The notes below the pieces were generated by a model that had not been told where the DNA came from, made no database searches, and saw nothing but the letters and a program-made list of their open reading frames with translations. Both the position numbers and the translations under genes were made by a program. From Sweltsa coloradensis (lineage: Eukaryota; Arthropoda; Insecta; Plecoptera; Chloroperlidae): 64,000 nt of DNA. Below, piece after piece: positions 55,618 to 64,000 of this stretch. The stretch is from the NCBI GenBank assembly GCA_024449915.1, contig JAMZAV010001291.1, forward strand, positions 231,881 to 295,880, written 5' to 3'. Each line of letters begins with the position of its first letter. Position 1 is the first letter of the stretch.

Positions 55618-56240
55618 CACGTAATTACTAAGGCATGGTAATTTGTACAAACTTGAAATTAAACATGTTCTTAGCAATTATAAATACCTAGCGTCCAAAA
55701 CACAAGGAACTAAATTTGGGGAGACCGTGGGCCCAAAAATGTAAAAAAAACAACAACTCTGAACTTTAAAAAATTAATCATTGAAAGAAAACGCTACAAC
55801 TGAGAAGTTTCAAACGTGGAATACATTTGGATATCTCTCATTCTTTATCATTTTTGAATATAGAAAGCAAAATTGGTTAACGGTTACTGAAGAAAATCAA
55901 AATTATCAAAAGCTAAGTAATTCCGTACTCTTATGAATAAGACGCTATACAGAGAACAATGTACATCGTAGAACTTTGAAACTTGGACCACACTTAGATG
56001 TCCCTCAGTCATGCGCAATCACTTTACCTTTCAAAACCAAAACCGGGCAATAGGACCGGGGAAAATCAAAATCAAAAACGCGTGATTACTCAGGCGTAGT
56101 AATATGTACAAACTTGAAATTAAACATGCTCTTAACCATTATAAATATCTAGCACCCAAAACACAAGGGGACAAATTTGGGGGGATCGTGGGCCCAAAAA
56201 GTAAAAAAAAACAACTCTCAACTTAACAAATTTAATCATT
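55618..56240 (+). repeat. Direct repeat of about 160 bp, 460 bp apart
   Basis: 55618-55780 and 56081-56240 share TACAAACTTGAAATTAAACA, CCAAAACACAAGG and CGTGGGCCCAAAAA in order with moderate divergence. Could be LTR-like ends or a local duplication; the 300-bp interior shows nothing. Confidence 0.75.
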
Positions 56241-56431
56241 CTAAGTCCATCATTCATGCCTTGATAGGAAACAAACAGCAAAAAGATGTAATATCCCCCA
56301 CAAATACCAAAAATTGAAGAAAAAAAAAGGCAGCTAAGCTCTCCTTTGAAAGTCTTCGGCTGTGAATGCTGTGAGATAATAAGTTGAGCCAAGCTTTCAT
56401 TCTTTCTCCATAATTTCTTAAATTTAAACTA

Positions 56432-57808
56432 GGGGAGATTGGGGTAATTAGGAACAAATTTGTGTACCCTAAGTTGACCTATCATCTACATATCTACATA
56501 TAACTAGAAAAACATATTATAAATGTTTAGTGGTATCAGATACATTGAAACATTGGCTTTCTTAATAAAATTAAATATTTTGCATTCATGTGTTATTTTA
56601 TTAGATGCAATGTTTTTTTTTTCTACACGCGCATATTGTTCCTTATTACCAACATTTTGGGGCAATAAGGAACAAGCATTAGTAAGAAGCAAGGTAGGTG
56701 CATTAAAAATACATGGGGCAAATAGGAACATAGGTATTTGTAGTATAATTAAGTAGCAAAAGAATTCATCTTGATATCTTGCTTATTGACAAAGTTAGAA
56801 CAGATGCAAATTGTAGTATTTTTTTTAATAGCTAGAAACCATGACATTACAGTTTTTTTTTTAAACTGTAATTTTTGTCTTAAAACTACACAAAGCTTCT
56901 CATAGCATGATGTTAATATTTAAAAAAAGTATTTGTATCATGAAAATTACAAATATAGAAATTGTTATGCATGAATTACTGTTTAATAGGAAAAATATAC
57001 ACTTTTAAGTGGGGGCAATAAGGAACACTTCCCTCACATTTAATTTATTAACCCAGATTTTCATCAGGGCCTACTTGTTGTGTTTTAAACTTTTCCCAAA
57101 ATGATTGAATTATTTTTGGATCTGGTTCTAAATTAAATTTAGTGATCCCAATGAGCTTAATTGGGCCTAGGAAAAGATTTGCCTCTTGAATGATGTCAAA
57201 GTCATCCCTCAAGGGCCAAGCAAAGATATTACCTCTACGCTCTAGGAATTTTACTTCAATTTCCAGTGGTTGATGATTGTGGATTCTTATTACCCTACCT
57301 GCATGACGAGACATGTTTGTTCCCATTTACCCCTATGATATAGCATTACACTATATGACTCATTCCTATTTTCCCCTAGTATTCCTATTTACCCCTCATG
57401 GGTGTTCCCTTTTACCCCAAAAATTAAGTTTTTGGGGCAAATAGGAATTACCCCCTACTTTTAGGAGAGGAAAGAGATAAAAAATTACAAAAATAAAATA
57501 AGGCACTCTCATATGTAAGCAGTAAAATAAGCATACAGTCTTTACTACAATTAATTCTTATAAGAAAGGAAAATTTGATTTTTAAAACATTGTTAGAAAC
57601 ATTTTACACTTTTTTTTGCAGTAGCCTACCTTACCAGAGTCCTAAAAACACCAATCAAAAGTTATTGTTTTCAGTAGAATTGATTACATTATCAAGAAGA
57701 AGGTATGTTCCTTACCAAACAATTTTTCATAAAAATTTACATCTTCAAATTTCTGAATTATAGGGCTTGTTCCCAATTACCCCAATTCCTTATTACCCCA
57801 ATCTCCCC
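56432..57808. mobile_element. TA-flanked element packed with GTTCC-(6 nt)-TACCCC motifs (1377 bp)
   Basis: Inverted termini GGGGAGATTGGGGTAAT and ATTACCCCAATCTCCCC, with TA on both sides (56430-56431 and 57809-57810), as in Tc1/mariner-like insertions. The motif recurs in both orientations near 56446, 56637, 56660, 56712, 57007, 57329, 57365, 57380, 57404, 57435, 57769 and 57787. No transposase frame. Confidence 0.85.
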
Positions 57809-58393
57809 TATAACTTTGCCGACCCAAACGCCATCAATTGCGTATAATTGCCAACCAGCGATCAATATTTGAAATTATGACTGCTGGATGGCCAGTATTC
57901 CTCTGTTAACATCATGTGGGTATTACGTTTCCGATACTTTAATATAAAACATTCTCATTGAATAAATTATTTAAGTTTTAATAACTAAGCTGTATTTTTA
58001 ATTGGGTCACTCCCATTCTAGTGTAATTTGTCCTGAACCACAGTTTGGTTTTAATTTAACCAAGTAGTCAATAGGGAACAGAAAAGTTCCAGCCACACAC
58101 ACATACATCACTCAACCAAGGCTTGATAATTAGGCTACATAAATATGGTTTATGGTTTTAAATTGAAAATATTTCTTCAGTCACTATACTGTCATCAGGT
58201 TAAAGTTTACGTAAGAAAAAATCCGAAAAGGGGAAGAAAATTTGGAATTTATTTTTTTCCACATAATTTTGATTTTAAATAGTATTTCATGGCAAAACAA
58301 GTGGTTTTTAATGGTATGCTAAGGGGTTAGGCGGCTGCCAAAAGATCAACATAGTTGCCCAACAATGTTGCTGTGAGTTTGGGGTGCATTTGA

Positions 58394-58762
58394 ACACATA
58401 ACAAAAACTTGTAGAAATACAGCCAAACCTTACACACTCAAAAGGAATGAGATCTAAAAAAAGGGCCAAACTCATCTACCCTTCCACATAAACGTACAGT
58501 GTCCCATAACAGCATCCTCGAAAAGCTTGGCAAAATAGAATTTGCAATTATTAATTTAACGTAATAGTTTATCCAAGTTCTTTTTTCTAATTTAAATTTT
58601 TAAAGTAATAACATGCAAATTCTATTTTGCCAAGCTTTTCGGGGATGCTGTTGGGACACGTAACGTTTATGTGGAAGGGTTAGAGCTTGGCCCTTTTTTT
58701 AGATCTCATTCCTTTTGAGTGTGTAAGGTTTGGCTGTATTTCTACAAGTTTTTGTTATGTGT
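58394..58762. mobile_element. Foldback MITE (369 bp, arms about 170 bp)
   Basis: ACACATAACAAAAACTTGTA, AATACAGCCAAACCTTACAC and AAAAGGAATGAGATC are all inverted at the other end. Nearly the whole element pairs with itself, with a short AT-rich centre. Confidence 0.92.
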
Positions 58763-59062
58763 GTGATCTCATTACTTTTCAAGTTCCATTACAAAATTAT
58801 TTGCTAAAATAAAATATTTTATCAAAGTTGATTTAAATTCTATGGTATTAGCAGTATAGCAGTAGGGATTCATGTACATCCTGGGTATAGGTGGTAAACC
58901 ATGGTTTAAAAACGACGGTATAAGGAACGCAATTTGAAAACGAAGTCGTTTTCGTTTTTGAAGGAATTGGTATTCTTGAACGGTATCTTTGGAAAAACGT
59001 CATGGGTTGTGAGTTGAAACATTGATTTTAAAACCCCCTATAGTAGGCTAGATTAGCAGTCT

Positions 59063-61302
59063 TGAGACTATACGGCCTCTCTCGGTGTACCTTAGGTCTT
59101 TTGGTTTTGGGTCGGTCGAAGATCGATTTGTATCTCGAAGTCGATGTCGTTGGTCAGTGGAAGGAGAGCTGTTGTTTTTTTCATGAGCTGGTTCGAGGCT
59201 ACTACTGAGGAAACTGGGTTAAATGTGGAAACCATGTATAAACTAATTAAATACTAATAATACAAGAACGGGTTTGATTTAAATCAGAACTAGAGAAAAT
59301 TTCTTTTGATTTCATAAAAAGAATCATGTGATTCACTTAAGTTTAACAATTTTAATATAAAATCTATGTCAATCTATTTTATTAAATTCTAGAAAATGCC
59401 AAGGTCATATTTTCATCTATTTTCGCATGTAGCGTCACCCGGACATTTGTTTGGACCTAGTTCAGTTTAATGACGCTGTGTGCTGGTCTTTGATTGGTTA
59501 TCATAACGCTACGATCGGTTTTTTTTTGATTGTTGAGAGCGGCGTTTGTCGGCAGTGTGTCGTGAGAGCTTAGAGACGTGAAGTTGGAAATCGGTCGTGT
59601 GCGTGGGCGATTTGAGACGTTGCGTAAAACTTAGGGAAAGTGTACTAGGAAAGAACACTTTGGATATAGAAAACGCGTGTTAAAAATCTGCGAAAGTGAT
59701 AATCGAAAGTGAACGGCGATCTGCCAAGAAGAAATACCAGAAATCAACGAAAACGATAACCAACCGAGGTACATTTTATAAGGCTAGCCCAGCCCAGGGA
59801 TCCCGTGAGTAAACGAACTTTTGCATGCTTTAGGAGCATATTAAAAAACCCAAAGGACTTTGATAAAAGACAGCATCGATAACCAAAAGGGTTAGAACCA
59901 TTCGATATCTGGACCGAGATTTTAGTTGGGATTTTAAAGGAAACCGAAAAAAGATTATATTCGCGTAGCCTGGAGTTTAGGACGCGATAACGCAAGCAAG
60001 GTTTGGTGGTTGTATTACAACGAAATACAGATTGGAAATATTATAAAAGGAAATGGGTTTGAGGATAATATTGTTTATGAATCCAAATATAGGAACAATA
60101 AGGAACAGTTATTACCATTCGATATTTTGGGGCCGAGGCTTAGTTTTTATGTAAATTGGTTTCGGAATTCGTAAATGCATTTAGTTGAAGAAAAAATGGC
60201 AAATTTTAATTGCAAAGAGCTTAGAGATAAAATCAAAAAATAAGAACTCGGAACATTCGTGAGTGCCTGAGCCAGCAACGTCGAACGAAGGCTTTTGGGA
60301 ATAAAGACGGGTAAGAACAGAACTGAGCCGATAAAAGTAGGCTTTTTTACATTATTGAACGTCTGACAGTTTTACCGTGTGAGATACAGGAAAAACTTTG
60401 GGTTTTTGGACTTGGAAGCTGATATCGGGCAAGTGTGAAACATTAAAAAAAGTACGGTCGGAGTTGAGTTATTCGCACGGTAAAAAATCGTATTTTATCA
60501 CCGCTCAAAAAATTATCAAGGGAAAGTTGAACTCAAGAGAAACACAGCCGGGATACGAACTCAAGACAGGATCTTCAATACAAGACTACGATCGTCTACA
60601 AATACGCAGCAGTTACGGAACTACACGTCGGACTTCTTCGACTTCATAAGGTTTCGATGGGAGTCATGATCATTTGTGATGAGTATTTAAATTAATTTTT
60701 TTTAACAATTATATTTTCCATAAATTTCGGAAACTTTACTGTTTCCATCAGACCAAGAGATATCTTAACTGGATATCCATTTCGCTTTTAGACATCAGTT
60801 TCTGATAGGTAGGGTTTGGGAAAAGTATTCCTTGTCAATGAAGGAAATTCATTTGTGTCATGCAATATAGCCCGTTCTGGTTTAACTTATGAACGTTGAT
60901 TGTCTGTGTAATGTCATCCCAGATCTAGTATAAAAATTTTAAGTTTGTATTTCAGAGATGTTTGTCTTCGCTGGGTTTTACGATTTCTCAATTTTTGTGG
61001 GTCTTGGGGATTTTTAGGGGGTGTTATGAACTGGTTAGGTAACTTTAGACTGGGGTACCCGGTTTCACGCCTAGGTAGAGTAATCATTCAAGTTTGAGTG
61101 ATTTTAGTCTTGATCAGTTGTTTAAATTCTTAATTAATTTTACTTCCAAGTGAGATCAGAAAACGTGTTTCACTTTAATTAGGCGACCCATCGCCGAGGA
61201 TGTTTTTGTTATTAAATGTTATTTTTCGAAGTTTAACTATTTAGAGAAGTATCCAACAGGGGCTTATCGATACCTGAGGGGTCGTAGGTCTGTTGTGTTA
61301 CA
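59063..61302. mobile_element. Probable solo LTR (2.24 kb)
   Basis: It starts TGAGACTATACGG, ends TTGTGTTACA (TG…CA) and is flanked by GTCT on both sides (59059-59062 and 61303-61306). The insertion point is fixed by the intact MITE copy. It contains no pol motifs; the 84-codon frame at 60398 shows no family. Other insertion types with a short duplication cannot be excluded. Confidence 0.65.
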
Positions 61303-61460
61303 GTCTCCTATACCTCCGCACAGGCGCGAGCGTAGCAAATTGAAGACTCAACCGGCCATTTCAAGATGGCGATTTGGTGTTTTAATTATGCTTTTTTAAT
61401 GCAAAAGTATTTTACTGGATTGTTTGATATGGTTTTAGCTTGTGCAGCATGGTATTAAAC

Positions 61461-62076
61461 TAGGAAAACGCTTAAGTCCCGCCGCGTTGTTGGATGAGCG
61501 TAATTGGTGCATTGTGCTGCCATGTGTTATGCGGATTTTCAGTTGTACTGTGAAAAAATCATTACCCTTTGTTGATTTTTTTAAAATTAATTTAAATTAA
61601 ATAAATTTTTTTTTTTTTTTTTTTTTTTAATTAATTCGTAAATTAAAAAAAAAAAAAATCGTAAAAATTTTGATTTTTTATAACAAATAATTTTTTGATT
61701 GCACTCATTTCACACGAATATATAAATTCATAAAATTAAGGTTCTGTGATAAAATCATTACGATCGGACAAAGCATGTAGGTGTTCGAAGAATTCGAAAT
61801 CGAAGAATTTTGTTAAAAATCGAAAAAAATCGTAAAATTGCGATTTTCATGAGAAATAATTATTCGATCGATTTTCCTCCCGTGCAGTTTTTCGTTCAGA
61901 GATTTCATAGACCTCCATAAAATTTCATCGCAATTGGAGTATTGGTTTAGCCGGAATCGTGTTCACAGACACACAAAAATACAAAAAAAAAAAAAAAACA
62001 TTCCGGATTTTTTTCTCCAGTGTAGTGAAATGGAATCTTCGCTTCGCTCGCTACGCTCGCTACGCTCATCCAACAA
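61461..62076. mobile_element. SINE-like insertion related to the composite elements
   Basis: Begins TAGGAAAACGCTTAAGTC … TTGTTGGATGAGCGTA and ends CGCTACGCTCATCCAAC, after GGTTTAGCCGGAATCGTG, an ACACAC run and poly(A). This end order parallels 4804-5786 and 22462-23318, but the tRNA module is missing. Confidence 0.65.
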
Positions 62077-62967
62077 AAGAAACAATACGAAGTGATTGCA
62101 TAAGGGAATTTAGTAATCATTTGGTGTTAAAGGCTAGTATGCTTACCTGTCAACCTGGCGGCAATCTTGAGAACTATTTGGCCACAAATCGCTCCCATTT
62201 GATTAACATGTAAACTGTCATTTTAAGATGGCTTCTAATTGTACCGGAAGTGGACCACCGACTGCTGGTCTAGCCAATTATATAGGATGTCTATGGTTGA
62301 AAGAGTATCACGAAATCCAAACACTTTAAAAAGATTTGCGTATAGCAAAGAGCTCGAAAAAGTTCTATATTTATTCTAGATGGCAGTGCCTTCATAAACG
62401 CGGGCCAATCGAAAGACGAGTTGTATGAAATGATTTGATTGTTGCAATTATGTAAACAAACAGATGAGCAAGCTAATATCAGAACAATGTTGTGCTGGCA
62501 TAGGGTTGGCTAGGCTTGTCAAACATGTAATGTAAGTATGAATTTTACTAGTCCTATAGCCAAAATGGAACTTTTAGACCTACACTTTTGCATTATAAAT
62601 AATTTTCCACATCTGGGCCTAGGCCAGGGATGGTTTCTGATTTGTTTTATGAGAGTATAATGACACCTTTTCTCGTTCCACACAAAGAAGAAAAATTTTA
62701 AATGTCCGCTATTGTTTAACGTATCGCACTTTCCCGCCTAACTCTGCTTATACCGTCAACAAGTGTCAAGTAACTATGGTTACTTGTTGATTGTATGCCA
62801 AGTGTTTAAGGCTTATTTTAAAACCCTTATTTGGAAGCCTTCCAGCAAACTTTTTCAACTTTATTTTTCAAAAGAGACTATATTTCTATAACCTTAATGT
62901 CCATCTAAATATGAACATTGTAGTCCCACCCGTCTGGTCAGAATCGCGGGCCGACGTATTAGATGTT

Positions 62968-62999
62968 AGCAGTAGCAGTAGTAGCAGTAGCAGTAGCTA
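62968..62999 (+). repeat. (AGTAGC)n / AGY microsatellite
   Basis: A run of AGCAGTAGCAGTAG units, about 30 bp, read as a serine tract in one frame. Confidence 0.9.
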
Positions 63000-64000
63000 A
63001 CATCCTTAAAGTGATTTTGAGCATGTTTCAAGCCATTTTTTCACCAAGAAGGAATAATCGTACCCCAATAAAATTGTGGCATGTGTTGTCAGGTACCTAA
63101 ATCCCCTCGATTGTGATAGTTTTCAAGTTCACATCACGTTACATGACGGCTGGGTAACACCTCGAAATCACCCCAACTCTGCTTGGTGTATAAGGTGCTT
63201 GAGTGTGTAGCGCACCGCCGCTTAGCTGCGCGCCCTAACGGGCACCTAGATAACATGCATATTGCAATGCCTGCCAAACGGTCAAGTCGAGTTGCTCGAG
63301 GTAGAGTCAATGCCTAACAATTAGTCTTAAATGATAGTTCCTGGCTTATTTAAGTAGGCCTACGTTGGTTGTGAATGATAGGGCTAGGCCTACTTGCTTT
63401 GGGATAGGGGTTAGCTACTAGGTTACGGTAGGTCTAATTAATGTAGGGTTTAGGTCCTAGCTAGGCTCAGCTTGGCAGCTAGCCTATATTATATTTATTT
63501 GGCCTTTATCAGTAATATGTAGGCCCCTCACTGAGTCGTGGCCTAGCCTAGGCCATACTAACCAATTACAACCAGCTGGTCTTGCCCTAAAATAAGTGTG
63601 GCATAGTAGGGCCTAGCTAGTCCCTAATGAGACAGGATAAATCTTCTGAGATCATTTCAAGTCCCTAAATGATGTTTCATCCCTTTTTAAAAATAGGGTA
63701 GGGCCTAGGCCTACATCTCTCTTGGACTAGGGCCTACCGTACCGAAACCAAAGCAATATTATTTTGACATTGCATGATCCTACTCGGCCAAGATTAGGCC
63801 TAGCCCTACAGCATAGTATGCCTAGGCCTACCCAAGGGAAATGTTGTACATTGGCATACTAGGAGAGCACACGATTTTAATGCATGTTAAATCACTGAGA
63901 CTAATGACAAATCTTGATTTTTTTAATTTAAAAATTATTTGACACGGGGCCCCGTTAACCTAGACATGGCTCACTCACTTAATCCTGTGGCAACTGCATG

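Larger units (their letters stand above)
59030..62297. mobile_element. Second copy of the 426-bp MITE, broken by two insertions
   Basis: CCCTATAGTAGGCTAGATTA near 59037 and the inverse of CCATAGACATCC near 62297 mark the ends. Removing 59063-61302 and 61461-62076 leaves about 420 bp that match the 53543 copy in order, inverted. Confidence 0.85.
51053..64000. other. No recognisable gene downstream of AP5Z1
   Basis: No open frame matches a known family. A candidate AP5Z1 poly(A) signal AATAAA lies at 51489-51494, past a MITE. The region is a mobile-element and satellite cluster. Stretches such as 51.5-52.8 kb and 62.3-64 kb are unassigned, the last with many TAGGCCTA words. Confidence 0.65.

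Noticed and set aside
55264..55631. Arg/Gln-rich and Leu/Pro-rich frames
   Set aside because: They are the GC-rich short tandem array read in different frames.
60398..60649. An 84-codon basic open frame
   Set aside because: It lies within the probable LTR and shows no gag, pol or other recognisable motif.
1..64000. CRISPR arrays, operons, bacterial-type systems
   Set aside because: Split genes with GT-AG introns show nuclear animal DNA. The tandem repeats have no spacer structure of CRISPR type.

Overview
This is a gene-sparse, AT-rich animal nuclear window from a ciliated metazoan. It holds three intron-rich, single-copy type genes with GT-AG introns. An AP-5 subunit gene argues against flies and nematodes, which lack AP-5, and an axonemal dynein intermediate chain shows that the organism makes motile cilia. 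A non-ecdysozoan invertebrate, marine deuterostome or lophotrochozoan, is my inference. The species cannot be read from the sequence.

Layout: 1-8.8 kb has no coding exon that I can recognise and is filled with old repeats and tRNA-derived SINE pieces. From 8.78 to 32.2 kb on the + strand lies an ENOX-family gene (ecto-NOX disulfide-thiol exchanger), nine visible coding exons ending in a stop at 32227-32229. Its true 5' end is uncertain. From 42.4 down to 34.7 kb on the - strand lies a complete DNAI2 gene (outer-arm dynein intermediate chain 2), nine exons and 610 residues. From 42.77 to 51.05 kb on the + strand lies a complete AP5Z1 gene (AP-5 zeta subunit), eight exons and 758 residues. ENOX and DNAI2 converge. 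DNAI2 and AP5Z1 diverge from a 366-bp shared promoter that carries a near-consensus RFX X-box and a forkhead site. All exon phases close exactly across the DNAI2 and AP5Z1 models and across ENOX exons 1-9. From 51.05 to 64 kb there is no gene that I can support.

The rest is a dense mobile-element landscape. It includes several hAT-type elements with exact 8-bp target duplications, one with a decayed ZBED/hAT transposase. A piggyBac-type MITE splits the target duplication of a hAT element. There is a Harbinger-type MITE, long foldback elements, LINE reverse-transcriptase tails, tRNA-headed composite SINEs, a 24-bp minisatellite split by a MITE, and a 3.3-kb nest containing a probable 2.24-kb solo LTR. 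Two 1.1-1.4 kb regions carry about a dozen copies each of a GTTCC-(6 nt)-TACCCC motif in both orientations.

The most interesting points are: a near-canonical type I hammerhead ribozyme in DNAI2 intron 7, with several decayed relatives elsewhere; a tandem duplication of the 3' splice site and first part of AP5Z1 exon 7; the motif-packed TA-flanked elements; and the bidirectional cilia-type promoter. The three genes have no obvious common pathway; only DNAI2 and its promoter point to cilia. No CRISPR array, operon, rRNA or credible functional tRNA gene was seen.
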